A stretch of DNA of 64,000 bases, taken from positions 124,001-188,000 of the forward strand of contig PGXY01000007.1 in assembly GCA_002839375.1 (NCBI GenBank), given 5' to 3'. This document shows positions 19,091 to 28,345 of this stretch, one piece after another (position 1 is the stretch's first letter; the number at the start of each line of letters is the position of its first letter). Source of the DNA: Spirochaetae bacterium HGW-Spirochaetae-1 (lineage in GTDB: Bacteria > Spirochaetota > UBA4802 > UBA5550). The notes under the pieces are model-generated. The model worked only from the letters and a program-made list of their open reading frames with translations. It was not told the DNA's origin and made no database searches. The position numbers and the translations under genes are program-made.

Positions 19091-19375
19091 AACACGAGTA
19101 TATTTTCCTGATTTATAATTCTGGAAAAAAATTTCTTCCTTTATTATCCGTCCGGACGACTTTTTTTCTATCCCGTGCATTATATTATCAGAGCCGCATG
19201 CACCTTTCACTTTTTATACGTATCGATTCTTTATCCCAGTACATAGCCATATATCATTCTTCAGTGAACAGAAATTCTATACGGCATCATATCATCATAC
19301 AATTACGAGGGGCTCACTAAAGTCATCAAAATAATGTCCCTTGTGAGATTAACATCATACAAACGGAGGCAATAC

Positions 19376-20722
19376 ATGAAAGATTTACAGCTGCAGAACG
19401 TAGACATAATTGTAGTGGGTTCGGGAAGCGGCGGAGCCCGTGTCGCCAGCGAACTGGCCGGTAAAGGTAAAAAAGTGCTCATACTCGAAGGCAGCGGCGG
19501 AAACAGGATACACGGTACCTTCCTCTGGTCATTGCTTCACATATTCCTCCCCTTTAAAAGTATGCTTTTCACTCCGGAACTGCTCGGCATGGTACGCGGT
19601 CTCACTACGGGCGGAAGTTCGGTGTTTTATTACGGGACCGCGTTCCCGGTTATACACGAAGCTTTTAAAAAATATGGGATTGATATCACTGCAGAGGAAA
19701 AGGAGGCCCGAAAGGAACTGCCCATCGGCCCTCTCAAGGATGCCATGGTAACCCCCATGGCCAGGCGGATTATGGAAAGCGCCCGGTCGCTCGGATATGA
19801 CTGGAAACAACTTGATAAGTTCATGTATCAGGACCGTTGGCGGCCCGGTTATCAATTCGGCTACTATGGCGACAGGAAAAACGTAAAATGGAGCGCCAAA
19901 ATGGACGTTGACGAGGCTATAAAAAAAGGCGCCGTGCTGCTGAACAGGGCGAAGGTTAAAAAAGTTATTTTCGACGGGACAAGGGCCACGGGAGTTGAAA
20001 TGAAATACCGGGGACGAACCGTGCAGGTGACGGCAAAAACAATAATCGTGGCTGCCGGCGGAATCGGCACACCGGTCGTGCTCCGCAAGTCAGGCATAAA
20101 GGGCGTCGGTTACAATTATTTTTTTGACCCGCTCATCACCGTATGCGGAAAGGTAAAGGATGTCAGAAAACGGAAAGATGAAATCCCCATGACGGCCGGC
20201 TGCGTTATGCGCGATGAAGGGATTGTCATGACCGATATGGCCGAGCCCTTCATGCTGGACCAGGTATTCACCGTGTCGGCTTTTCGATTCTGGAGGATAT
20301 TTGAAACAAGAAAAACTCTCCGCATCATGATTAAAATCAGGGATGACCTGTCAGGAAACCTCACGGACCGCGGCGGGGTGCGGAAAAGACTCACCCCTGC
20401 CGACAGGGAAAAGCTCCGCAAGGGATACGATATGGCAAAGAACATCCTTCTTAATGCGGGCGCAAAGGGAATTTACAAAACCTGGAAGCTTGCGGCACAT
20501 CCCGGTGGAACCGTCCGTGTGGGGCATATGTTAGATGCCGATCTCAAGTTGAAAGGATATGACAACCTGTATGTATGTGATTGCTCCGTGATTCCCGAAC
20601 CGTTCGGGCTGCCGCCGGTGCTGACACTCGTATGCCTGGGGAAACGCCTGGCGAAGCACCTGCTGACTGAAAAAAAAGGCACTTCCAGGGCAAAAAAGCC
20701 CGCCTACGCACTCAAAAATTGA
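19376..20722 (+). CDS. GMC-type FAD oxidoreductase
   Basis: A flavoprotein with an N-terminal dinucleotide-binding motif 'IIVVGSGSGGARVASEL' (about residues 10-26) and a C-terminal GMC domain with 'AAHPGGTVRVG' and 'DCSVIPEPFGLPPVLT'. GMC enzymes oxidise alcohols or act as dehydrogenases on small substrates. The start at 19376 has GGAGG 7 bases upstream; the in-frame ATG at 19334 is unlikely. It is first in the strand-consistent series leading to 32373 and is separated from the next gene by 68 bases containing a stem-loop. The preceding 285 bases (19091-19375) hold no gene; I saw no clear promoter there. Its link with the cluster is positional. Confidence 0.85.
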   Translation: MKDLQLQNVDIIVVGSGSGGARVASELAGKGKKVLILEGSGGNRIHGTFLWSLLHIFLPFKSMLFTPELLGMVRGLTTGGSSVFYYGTAFPVIHEAFKKYGIDITAEEKEARKELPIGPLKDAMVTPMARRIMESARSLGYDWKQLDKFMYQDRWRPGYQFGYYGDRKNVKWSAKMDVDEAIKKGAVLLNRAKVKKVIFDGTRATGVEMKYRGRTVQVTAKTIIVAAGGIGTPVVLRKSGIKGVGYNYFFDPLITVCGKVKDVRKRKDEIPMTAGCVMRDEGIVMTDMAEPFMLDQVFTVSAFRFWRIFETRKTLRIMIKIRDDLSGNLTDRGGVRKRLTPADREKLRKGYDMAKNILLNAGAKGIYKTWKLAAHPGGTVRVGHMLDADLKLKGYDNLYVCDCSVIPEPFGLPPVLTLVCLGKRLAKHLLTEKKGTSRAKKPAYALKN

Positions 20723-20735
20723 AAATACAGTTCTA

Positions 20736-20769
20736 TGCCGGACCGTCTACTACCATTGACGGCCCGGCA
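20736..20769 (+). terminator. 12-bp intercistronic stem-loop
   Basis: tgccggaccgtc (20736-20747) pairs with gacggcccggca (20758-20769) with one mismatch around a 10-base loop. No T run follows and the next ribosome site begins 8 bases later, so it may trim or attenuate the transcript between the flavoprotein gene and the rest of the cluster. Confidence 0.45.
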
Positions 20770-20790
20770 CACCATTGAGGAGGATGCCAG

Positions 20791-22263
20791 ATGAACATTA
20801 AAAATACAGGTTCCGCAAAGAAGGCCGGCTACGACGGCGATGAAAACCGGGCGTTTCTCGGCAGCTTTATAAAGTCCTTCACACGGACCGAGGAATTCCG
20901 CGAAGTCGTTCACGCGGCCCTTCCTGAAGTATTCACCCTGTGGGCCGGGAAAAGCAGGATCAAGAAAAAACTTGCCGGCACCCTGGGCAGGTTCCTGGCA
21001 AAAGGATTCGCACCCCGGGGTGAATCAGCGGGAAGCCCCGTATTAGAAACCTGCGGAGACCCTGAATTCATACGGCAGGCCTCCACGCAGATGCCGGAAA
21101 TTTTCAATGCCGTGATTGCCGGTCTCAACGCCTTTTCCAGGGGCCTGTCTGAAATGCCCGTGGATGAGCACCGCCGCTGCCTGAAATCGGTTATTGAAAA
21201 TGCCGATGCGGGAGGAATCGGCGAGTTAATCACCAACCTGTTCAAAAGCGCCAACCTGCACCGGAGCGACCCTGATTCTCTGGTCGAAACACTCAGGCCG
21301 AAGGTCAGGTCCCTTATTGCCGGGATTGATTTTGGCGAATTAAAGGAAGCAGTGGACGGTTCGGCCGACAGCGTTACTGCTCTGACGGAAATGATCAATG
21401 AAGAGATGTGGGAATATCCCGCAAAGATGGTATGCCTGCTGTCACTCCTTCCCTCCCTGTTAAATATGGCGGTTCGGTCAGCGGTGAAAACAACGGCGCC
21501 TATCAACAGGCTGGCCCCGGATCTCCTGACCGATGTCGTCCTTTCCCTGGTACGCGAAATTGACGGTAAAAGTATAGGCTCACTTATAAACGAGCTGTGT
21601 GAAATAATAAGAAAAATCCATACCGGCAGCTCCCTTATAGGCGACAGGGGCAACCATGCCTTTTCCGCGGCAGTGTCGCAGCTTGGTGCCGCCACCCTGG
21701 GTTCCGTTGATATCCTTCTCCTTCTCAAGGCGCGGGGAATGCTTCGCGATATTGGAGACCTGGCAAGAATTTCCGCCGCAGAGATTCTCGGACAGAATCC
21801 CGCAATCGCCGCGGATTTTTTCCAGGGTCATTTCAGATCCCTGGTATCCTGGGTGCGGGCCTGGAGCCTGAAAGCCGATATCTTTGAAAGGGTTTTCACC
21901 GATGAGGACATTGCCAGGGAATTTGCCCGGGGCATGGGAGAGCTTGATGCCCAGGAGATGGCTTTCACGGCAAGCAGCATTTGCGGACTTTTCAACCAGG
22001 TTCGGCGTCTCTCGCCGGGAACGATTAAAAACTTCCTGTCGCAGTTTTTCAGTTCCCTCAATGAATCCACCGTGGCCGATGCTGCGCGTTGGTTTACCGG
22101 GGATCTTGTCCAATCAATGGAGCCTATAGCGCCGGAGATAATGCCGCCGATTATCAGCGGTATTGCAGAACTTATTGCCCCCCATGGAGAGATGTCAGCA
22201 GAAATGCAGGAAGCCTGTGAAAAACTCAGGAACGTTTTCAACCGCAAGGAGGTTTCGGCATGA
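20791..22263 (+). CDS. Unknown 490-residue helical protein at head of dehydratase/ACS-like cluster
   Basis: I do not recognise this family. The product is predicted largely alpha-helical and soluble, with repeated hydrophobic patterns such as 'LLTDVVLSLVREIDGKSIGSL' spread along its length and only a few scattered cysteines (for example 'ETCGDPEF', 'SICGLFNQ'), so it does not look like an Fe-S protein. Gene start is well supported by GAGGAGG 7-8 bases before the ATG. Its TGA overlaps the ATG of the HgdB-like gene (ATGA), which ties it to the cluster by translational coupling. It may be a scaffold, chaperone or lipid-binding partner; that is speculation. No signal peptide or clear membrane anchor. 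Confidence 0.8.
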   Translation: MNIKNTGSAKKAGYDGDENRAFLGSFIKSFTRTEEFREVVHAALPEVFTLWAGKSRIKKKLAGTLGRFLAKGFAPRGESAGSPVLETCGDPEFIRQASTQMPEIFNAVIAGLNAFSRGLSEMPVDEHRRCLKSVIENADAGGIGELITNLFKSANLHRSDPDSLVETLRPKVRSLIAGIDFGELKEAVDGSADSVTALTEMINEEMWEYPAKMVCLLSLLPSLLNMAVRSAVKTTAPINRLAPDLLTDVVLSLVREIDGKSIGSLINELCEIIRKIHTGSSLIGDRGNHAFSAAVSQLGAATLGSVDILLLLKARGMLRDIGDLARISAAEILGQNPAIAADFFQGHFRSLVSWVRAWSLKADIFERVFTDEDIAREFARGMGELDAQEMAFTASSICGLFNQVRRLSPGTIKNFLSQFFSSLNESTVADAARWFTGDLVQSMEPIAPEIMPPIISGIAELIAPHGEMSAEMQEACEKLRNVFNRKEVSA

Positions 22264-23411
22264 ATAAAGCATTCATGGAAGCGGCACTTACACTGAACAA
22301 TGATTATGTCCGGGAGTGGAAACAGGCCGGCAATAAGATCATAGGCTATACCTGTTCATATGTTCCCGACGAGCTCTTTTCAGCTGCCGGGATTCTGCCG
22401 TACCGGATACGGGGATTCGGCGCGACAGAGGCAACCATTGGAGATACATATTTCGGACCCTTTATATGCAGCCTCCCCAAGGCGATGCTGCAACTGGCAG
22501 GAGAAGGAAAGTTTGATTTCCTCGACGGTGCCATAATCACCCCGGGATGCGATTCCATGAGGCGTCTCGACGAGTGCTGGCGCAAGGCCGGCGAGGATAT
22601 CACGGGGATCATGCCGAAGTTTTTCTTCCACTTCGGGGTACCCCATAAATATACCGATTACTCTGTGAAATGGTTCATCGATGAGATACTGCGACTTAAA
22701 TCGGCCGTAGAGACCCATTTCGACAGAACAATAACCGGGGAAAAACTCAGTGATGCCATACGGCTCTTCAATAAAAGCCGTGATCTCCTGGACGAGCTCG
22801 ACAGGCTCCGGATCAGCGACGCTCCGGCCATCACGGGTACCGAGGCCATGGCGGTAATACTCGCCGGAACCACGATGCCCCGCGTCCCCTACGTGGAGCT
22901 GCTGGAGAAACTTATCAGCGACATTAAAAACAGCAATACGAGGATAAGCGGCATGACCAGGCTCATGCTTGTGGGCAGCGCCAGCGATGACGTAAATCTT
23001 GTGCAGTTAATCGAGGGAAACAAGGCCATCGTTGTAGGAGATAATCTCTGTTTCGGATCACGCTTTCATGTCGACCGCGTCGAAGAAGATGGAGACCCCA
23101 TAGAATCCCTGGCAAAACGATACCTGGCAAAGAATGAATGCCCCCGCATGTACGGAGAGTATGCAGGCCGCCTGAAAATGCTCATGGACAAGGCCGGCAA
23201 GGCAAAAGTCGATGGGGTAATCTTACAGAATATCCGTTTCTGCGACCTTCACGGCTCTGAGAACGGTCTTTTTGAGCGTGATCTCGAGAAAGCCGGCATA
23301 CCATGCCTGAAGATTGAGCGCGAATACGGCCCGCTGGTGGAAACGGGCCGGTTGAAAATGCGTGTCGACGCATTCCTGGAAAGAATCGGACAGAGGAGGC
23401 AAACTGCATGA
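22260..23411 (+). CDS. 2-hydroxyacyl-CoA dehydratase / benzoyl-CoA reductase family subunit, HgdB-like (module 1)
   Basis: 383 residues of the HgdB/BcrB/FldB fold that carries a [4Fe-4S] cluster or, in double-cubane proteins, an [8Fe-9S] cluster. The three N-terminal ligand cysteines are Cys32 ('GYTCSYVPDEL'), Cys70 ('PFICSLPKA') and Cys97 ('TPGCDSMRRL'), spacing 38 and 27, the same as in the module 2 counterpart. The C-terminal family motif 'NIRFCDLHGSENG' is also there. It should accept an electron from an ATP-dependent activase. Overlaps both neighbours by 4 bases. Whether it dehydrates a hydroxyacyl-CoA, reduces an aromatic CoA ester or is a double-cubane reductase cannot be decided from sequence. 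Confidence 0.88.
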   Translation: MNKAFMEAALTLNNDYVREWKQAGNKIIGYTCSYVPDELFSAAGILPYRIRGFGATEATIGDTYFGPFICSLPKAMLQLAGEGKFDFLDGAIITPGCDSMRRLDECWRKAGEDITGIMPKFFFHFGVPHKYTDYSVKWFIDEILRLKSAVETHFDRTITGEKLSDAIRLFNKSRDLLDELDRLRISDAPAITGTEAMAVILAGTTMPRVPYVELLEKLISDIKNSNTRISGMTRLMLVGSASDDVNLVQLIEGNKAIVVGDNLCFGSRFHVDRVEEDGDPIESLAKRYLAKNECPRMYGEYAGRLKMLMDKAGKAKVDGVILQNIRFCDLHGSENGLFERDLEKAGIPCLKIEREYGPLVETGRLKMRVDAFLERIGQRRQTA

Positions 23412-24817
23412 GACCTGAATTAAAAGAATACAAGTTTGATACGATGCTCTGGAGCACTTTCGTTGCCGCGTCAAAATTAAAAAATGGATCGGAAAAGGAA
23501 TATCGCAGCATGCTGCCCTATATCCCCTACTTCAACAGTACCGTTGACGCGCTGCTGAGATTGGGAGAACCGGGACGGCTTTTCATCGAATGCATAGCGA
23601 AGTATTTCGAGAATTATATAACGGCACGTGACAGGGGTTTTCATAATGCCGTCACGACATTCTGCTTCTCCCCGTCCATCCTCTATGCCATGGACGTATT
23701 TCCCATTTGCCTTGAGGTAATCTCCGTAGCCCAGACCTTTGCGTACAAACGGGGAACTGCTGAATTTCTCGACTATTGCAATGAAGTGGGATATACGGAA
23801 ACCTCGTGTTCGTCCCAGAGGGGAACCCTCGGCGCTTTTCTTGCCGGTCTGGGCGCTGACATCGATATGATACTGACCAATACACCCGGCGTATGCGACA
23901 CCAACGCGAATGCTTTCGCCTTTGCAGCGGCGTATCTCAACAAGCCGTTCTTTTCACTCGATATACCGCCGGTCCTGGTGGATCCCAGGACAGATGAATT
24001 CCAGGATTCTGATTTCAGGGCCCTCATCATTTTTCTTGAAAAGCAAACGGGCAGAAAACTCGACCGGGACCGTCTCCGCATCGTGCTCGACGAGGTCGCG
24101 AAGCAGGAGGAAATCGTTGCCGAGCTGGAAGACCTGGCGCGAATTGTTCCCAATCCGCTTCCCGTCGCCTATAATCTCATGGTCTATGCATCGCGCTTCC
24201 TCTTCTCCGGGATGAAGGAATGCACGGCAGTGCTGGAGTCAATGCGCAGGATTGGGACCGACAATGCTGATAATGGCCTTTCCGGTCTCTCCGGCGGTGT
24301 CGAAAAGATGCGTACTTTCTTCTGTTATATTGATCACTACACCAACAGCTTAAAGCTCTGGGATTTCCTCGACAGGAACGGTATCTGTTACCAGGGGAAC
24401 ATTCTCAGCCGTTCCTGGGCCAATACCGCTCCCCATGTAAAGGAATATCATACCGAAGCAGCGGCCTACTCTTTCGATAAAACCGACCTGGACTCCATGA
24501 TCAGGACCATGGCCGACCACAACTCCCGCATGCCCATGATAAAATCGATCCGCGGGCCCTATGACGCACCGGACATGTGGCTCCAGGACACCCTGTCACT
24601 GGCAAAAATGTACAATGCCGACTGCATCATATATAATGGTACACCGGGATGCCGGAACACCTGGGGCATGGTAAAACTCCTGGCGCGGGACACCGAAAAG
24701 GCCGGTATTCCAACATTCATCATGTATGGCGATGCCTTTGATGACCGGGTTGAATCCTGGGAGGCGTCACAGGACCGGCTTGAAGAATTTTTCCGAGTAC
24801 GGAGGTTAATGGCATGA
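23408..24817 (+). CDS. 2-hydroxyacyl-CoA dehydratase family subunit, HgdA-like (module 1)
   Basis: 469 residues, expected partner of the preceding HgdB-like subunit. Candidate Fe-S cysteines in the family positions are Cys86 ('TTFCFSPSIL'), Cys134 ('ETSCSSQRGTLG') and Cys163 ('TPGVCDTNANAF'). Near the C-terminus 'NGTPGCRNTWGMVKLL' matches the family's conserved end motif. Overlaps the upstream gene by 4 bases and the downstream activase by 4 bases (ATGA), so all three are likely translated together. The substrate pocket is not predictable from sequence. Its module 2 relative has lost the first of these cysteines. Confidence 0.85.
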   Translation: MRPELKEYKFDTMLWSTFVAASKLKNGSEKEYRSMLPYIPYFNSTVDALLRLGEPGRLFIECIAKYFENYITARDRGFHNAVTTFCFSPSILYAMDVFPICLEVISVAQTFAYKRGTAEFLDYCNEVGYTETSCSSQRGTLGAFLAGLGADIDMILTNTPGVCDTNANAFAFAAAYLNKPFFSLDIPPVLVDPRTDEFQDSDFRALIIFLEKQTGRKLDRDRLRIVLDEVAKQEEIVAELEDLARIVPNPLPVAYNLMVYASRFLFSGMKECTAVLESMRRIGTDNADNGLSGLSGGVEKMRTFFCYIDHYTNSLKLWDFLDRNGICYQGNILSRSWANTAPHVKEYHTEAAAYSFDKTDLDSMIRTMADHNSRMPMIKSIRGPYDAPDMWLQDTLSLAKMYNADCIIYNGTPGCRNTWGMVKLLARDTEKAGIPTFIMYGDAFDDRVESWEASQDRLEEFFRVRRLMA

Positions 24818-25605
24818 TAGTAGCCGGATGCGACGTGGGTTCCCTCACATCAAAAGCAGTGATAATGAAGGAGGGGAAAATAATCGAATCAATGATAATA
24901 AAGTCAAAGGCAAAGCCCGGTGACTCGGCAGATGAAGTCATGCGGCAGGCCCTTTCCAGGGCAGGACTCACCATGGAGGATATTTCGTATTGCGTTGGTA
25001 CGGGATACGGCCGTGACAGAATTTCTTTTGTAAACGAGGCGCTTACCGAGATCGCCTGTCACGGCAGGGGCGCCCAGTGGCTGATCCCATCGGCACGAAC
25101 CGTCATCGATATCGGCGGGCAGGACTGCAAAGCGCTGCGGCTCGACGCGAACGGCAACATGGTGAAGTTCACCGCCAACGACAAGTGCGCGTCGGGTACC
25201 GGCCGTTTTCTCGAGGTCATGGCGCGGGTTCTCCATGTGGAGCTTTCCGATCTTGGACAGTTATCCTCAGCATCAAAGAGCCCCATCAACCTGGCATCGG
25301 CCTGCACGGTATGGGCCCAGGCCGATGTTATCCAGCACCTTAACAACGGCGTTCCCGTGGCAGACATCGCAGCGGGCATCAATAGCGCCATGGCTGCCCG
25401 AATGTCGATCATCGTGAACAATATCGGCTTCGAACGGGATGTTGTCATGACCGGCGGCGTTGCCAAAAATACCGGCGTGGTATCAGCCCTTGAAAAATTG
25501 CTTGGATTGCGCATCAAGCGTGTCACCAAATCGGACCCGCAGCTCGCCGGCGCCATCGGTGCGGCACTCTACGCAGAGGATAAGTCAAAAGGAGGAAAAG
25601 CATGA
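24814..25605 (+). CDS. ATP-dependent activase (BadF/BadG/BcrA/HgdC family), first of two in module 1
   Basis: 263 residues with the ASKHA ATPase fold: phosphate loop 'GCDVGSLTSKAVIM' and second loop 'VIDIGGQDCKAL'. The two cysteines that hold the dimer-bridging [4Fe-4S] cluster are present, Cys125 ('NDKCASGTGRF') and Cys164 ('ASACTVWAQADV'), matching HgdC Cys127 and Cys166. Such proteins couple ATP hydrolysis to injection of one very low potential electron into the dehydratase partner. The gene overlaps the next activase by 4 bases. Two activases in a row raise the question of a BcrA/BcrD-style heterodimer, since each is about 260-270 residues. Confidence 0.93.
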   Translation: MIVAGCDVGSLTSKAVIMKEGKIIESMIIKSKAKPGDSADEVMRQALSRAGLTMEDISYCVGTGYGRDRISFVNEALTEIACHGRGAQWLIPSARTVIDIGGQDCKALRLDANGNMVKFTANDKCASGTGRFLEVMARVLHVELSDLGQLSSASKSPINLASACTVWAQADVIQHLNNGVPVADIAAGINSAMAARMSIIVNNIGFERDVVMTGGVAKNTGVVSALEKLLGLRIKRVTKSDPQLAGAIGAALYAEDKSKGGKA

Positions 25606-26423
25606 TTGTAGCAGGGTGTGATGTGGGCTCACTGACCGCGAAGGCAGTCATCATGCAGAACAATGAGATAATGTCATCGGCAGTTGCCCTGGCAAAGCAA
25701 TCACCGGAGGAATCGGCCCGCGAAGTCATGGACATGGCCATTAAAGCAGCGGGGCTTAGCATGAAGGACCTGGCATGCTGTGTCGGCACCGGGTACGGCA
25801 GGAAACATATTTCCTTCGTCAACAGCATAGAATCGGAAATAGCCTGCCACGCCCGGGGCGCGGTATGGCAGGCTCCGACCGTCAGAACGGTCATTGATAT
25901 CGGCGGCCAGGATGCAAAAGCCATCAGCGTCGATGGATCGGGCGCCGTGATCCGCTTCATCTATAACGACAAATGCGCATCGGGGACCGGCCGATTCCTG
26001 GAGGTTATAGCGGACGCCCTTGAGGTCAGGCTTGATGATCTGGGTGATATCTCAAAAAAATCAACGAAGAAAATAACCCTTTCGAACCAGTGCGTCGTTT
26101 TTGCCGAAACGGAGATCATCTCCCTGGTCAATGACGGCGCCGAAATCCCCGATATCATCCATGCCCTCCATAATGCCGTAGCAAACAGGGCCGCCGCCCT
26201 GGCGAAAAGCATCGCCGTAGGCGGAGATGTTGTCATGACCGGGGGTGTTGCCAGGAATACGGGGATGTTCGAGTCCCTGAAGAACGCCATGGGCGTAAAC
26301 CTTATCATGGTAAAAAACCCGCAGATAAACGGCGCCATCGGTGCCGCTATCATGGCAGAGGACTCCCTGCGTACGGGCGAAAGGGATGCAGCGCACCGGA
26401 AAGAAGAAGTCCCTGCGAATTGA
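25602..26423 (+). CDS. ATP-dependent activase, second of two in module 1
   Basis: 273 residues, clearly paralogous to the gene before it: the same 'IVAGCDVGSLT' start, 'VIDIGGQDAKAI', Cys125 ('NDKCASGTGRF') and Cys164 ('NQCVVFAETEII'). All elements needed for ATP binding and a shared [4Fe-4S] cluster are intact, so both copies look functional. A heterodimer with the first activase, or separate service to the two dehydratase modules, are both possible. The C-terminal tail after 'AAIMAED' is charged and differs from the paralog. Six bases separate it from the ACS-like gene. Confidence 0.93.
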   Translation: MIVAGCDVGSLTAKAVIMQNNEIMSSAVALAKQSPEESAREVMDMAIKAAGLSMKDLACCVGTGYGRKHISFVNSIESEIACHARGAVWQAPTVRTVIDIGGQDAKAISVDGSGAVIRFIYNDKCASGTGRFLEVIADALEVRLDDLGDISKKSTKKITLSNQCVVFAETEIISLVNDGAEIPDIIHALHNAVANRAAALAKSIAVGGDVVMTGGVARNTGMFESLKNAMGVNLIMVKNPQINGAIGAAIMAEDSLRTGERDAAHRKEEVPAN

Positions 26424-26429
26424 GGCGCA

Positions 26430-27164
26430 TTGAAACTTTTCGAAAATATCATCACCGGTCTCAGGTCATGGATGGATGACATGAAGGGATCATCCGCCGT
26501 CTATAATGAACGCTCTGTCGTTCATGGGACCTGGCCGGCAGGCGAACGGGGCAATATAGTATTGCAGAACGATACCGCCGTGGAGCTGGGCAATCCCCGC
26601 GATGAATCGGCATCATTCCTGTTATGGACAGACGACGGGGACCTGGTCCACGACGGCATGTTTACCTGCATCGGACCGGAAATATCATCCTATTCCCCCA
26701 GCCGCCTGCCCCTGGGCAAGGCGGTCATACTTGCCGTTACAGGCTTCACCGAGGACAACTGTTATGAGCGATACCGCGAAATTGAATTGATACGGTATGA
26801 TCTCAACCTCAGGGGCTACATGCTGCGTGCCGTATCCCAGCACATGCGGGAATGGAGCCGGATAAGCAGGCAGGCCATGGAGGACGGGTTTTCTCTCGAG
26901 ATACTCGCTTCGGTCCTCATGGAGCGGTACCGCCGGCTTGACTATGTTATAGCCGTGGAGATTCTCTTCGTGACCTCATCACCGGAGGATGTACGCTCAC
27001 TCCGGCACATGGGCGAAGGGGCAATGCGCCTTATAGGGGCAATGAATAAGATGGCCCGTGAGCTTTCCTTCGATTGCGGGACATGCGACTATACTGACAT
27101 CTGCGCAGAAATTGAAGGTTTGCGCTCAATGCGTAATTCAACAAAAAATAAGATTTCCTGTTGA
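26430..27164 (+). CDS. Acetyl-CoA-synthase middle-domain-like protein with CxxCx5C tail (module 1)
   Basis: A 244-residue protein resembling the middle domain of acetyl-CoA synthase (AcsB/CdhC): 'AVELGNPRDESASFLLW', 'IGPEI', 'LPLGKAVILAV', 'CYERYREIEL', 'RGYMLRAVSQHMREWSRIS' and 'VEILFVTSSPEDV' follow the order I remember for that domain. Where ACS continues into its Ni-Fe-S A-cluster domain (Cys-x2-Cys-x8-Cys), this protein stops after Cys216-x2-Cys219-x5-Cys225 ('FDCGTCDYTDIC'). The start is a TTG with GAGG upstream, 6 bases after the activase stop. It cannot be a full ACS. Metal or Fe-S binding by the three cysteines is inferred. The paralog at 30788 keeps the same motif, so it is under selection. 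Confidence 0.78.
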   Translation: MKLFENIITGLRSWMDDMKGSSAVYNERSVVHGTWPAGERGNIVLQNDTAVELGNPRDESASFLLWTDDGDLVHDGMFTCIGPEISSYSPSRLPLGKAVILAVTGFTEDNCYERYREIELIRYDLNLRGYMLRAVSQHMREWSRISRQAMEDGFSLEILASVLMERYRRLDYVIAVEILFVTSSPEDVRSLRHMGEGAMRLIGAMNKMARELSFDCGTCDYTDICAEIEGLRSMRNSTKNKISC

Positions 27165-27192
27165 ATGATACAATTCCACGAGGAGTGAATAT

Positions 27193-28323
27193 ATGAAACA
27201 ATCCGCCGATATTTCCCTGTTTGACGATCTCCTGGATGAACCATTAAACCGCCTCGTTGAACAGGCCATGGATGAGAAGCGAGTCCCCGTGGGCTACACC
27301 TGCAGTTATGTCCCTGAAACACTCCTTTCCGCGGGAAAGCTTTTCCCGGTGCGCCTGAGGGCTCCCGGACTTACGGGGACCGAGCTGGCCGATACGTATC
27401 TCTCCAACGTCATCTGCTCCTATACCAAGAGCCTCCTGGAATATGCCCTGGGCGGAGGCTATGACTACCTGGGCGGTATCGTCTTTACTGCAAATTGCGA
27501 TCATATGCGTCGCCTCATGGATAACATTGAGTACCTCCGGAAACCGTCCTTTATCCACACCCTTGACGTTCCGCACCGGCGTGGCGAAGCTGCCCTTGAC
27601 TGGTTCACAGAAGAACTGGCCGTCCTTGCTGAAAAGCTTTCAGAACATTTCGGCATAGATGCTTTCGGCGACAATCTCGCGGGGGCAGTCAGAAACCGCA
27701 ACATGTTTTCCCGTCTCATCAGGGCAATCGGTGAACTGAGAAAGCATGACCCTCCCCTCATCACGGGTGGAGAGTTTCAGCGGATAATGATAGCCTCCCA
27801 GGTCACTCCCGTTGATCTCCTCGTACCGCTGCTGGAGGATTTTCACCGGGAGGCGATCGAACGGGATGGAGTCGGCCATTACCGGGCACGGATCATGGTT
27901 GTGGGCGGCGAGCTTGACGATTCTTCCTTTATCGATATCATCGAATCCACGGGCGGTCTCGTCGTGGCTGACCGGTTCTGCACCGGGTCCCTTCCCGCCC
28001 TCGATCCCGTTCCGGAGAACGGTGATCCCCTGAGGGACATCGCGGAACATACACTCAACAAAATCCTCTGCCCGCGGATGATGGAAGAATTCGGTGAACG
28101 CGCCTCGGCGATCAGGAGCAATGTGCTGGAATACGGGGCTGACGGCGTGATCATACAGGCAATAAAGTTCTGCGACACCTGGGGTGTCGAAGGAAGCACG
28201 CTGACCTCGGAACTCCGTTCCACGGGAATCCCCGTGCTGCGCCTGGACCGGGAATACCGTCCCGGTGCCGAGGGACAGCTTCGCACTCGAGTGCAGGCCT
28301 TTATTGAAAGCATGGGGAAATGA
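27193..28323 (+). CDS. 2-hydroxyacyl-CoA dehydratase family subunit, HgdB-like (module 2)
   Basis: 376 residues, paralog of the gene at 22260. Ligand cysteines Cys37 ('GYTCSYVPETL'), Cys75 ('NVICSYTKSL') and Cys102 ('TANCDHMRRLM') keep the 38/27 spacing. 'AIKFCDTWGVEGS' near the end matches the family's C-terminal motif. A GAGGAG ribosome site lies before the ATG and a 28-base gap separates it from module 1. The matching cysteine spacing across the two modules argues for the same kind of cluster. Partner: the HgdA-like gene that follows. Reaction unknown. Confidence 0.87.
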   Translation: MKQSADISLFDDLLDEPLNRLVEQAMDEKRVPVGYTCSYVPETLLSAGKLFPVRLRAPGLTGTELADTYLSNVICSYTKSLLEYALGGGYDYLGGIVFTANCDHMRRLMDNIEYLRKPSFIHTLDVPHRRGEAALDWFTEELAVLAEKLSEHFGIDAFGDNLAGAVRNRNMFSRLIRAIGELRKHDPPLITGGEFQRIMIASQVTPVDLLVPLLEDFHREAIERDGVGHYRARIMVVGGELDDSSFIDIIESTGGLVVADRFCTGSLPALDPVPENGDPLRDIAEHTLNKILCPRMMEEFGERASAIRSNVLEYGADGVIIQAIKFCDTWGVEGSTLTSELRSTGIPVLRLDREYRPGAEGQLRTRVQAFIESMGK

Positions 28324-28345
28324 AATTTTGACCGGGGAAAAAACT

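Noticed and set aside
26430-27164. Calling the ACS-like proteins complete acetyl-CoA synthase or CO dehydrogenase subunits
   Set aside because: They are about 240-260 residues and lack the A-cluster domain and the CODH C-cluster ligands, so such a name would mislead.
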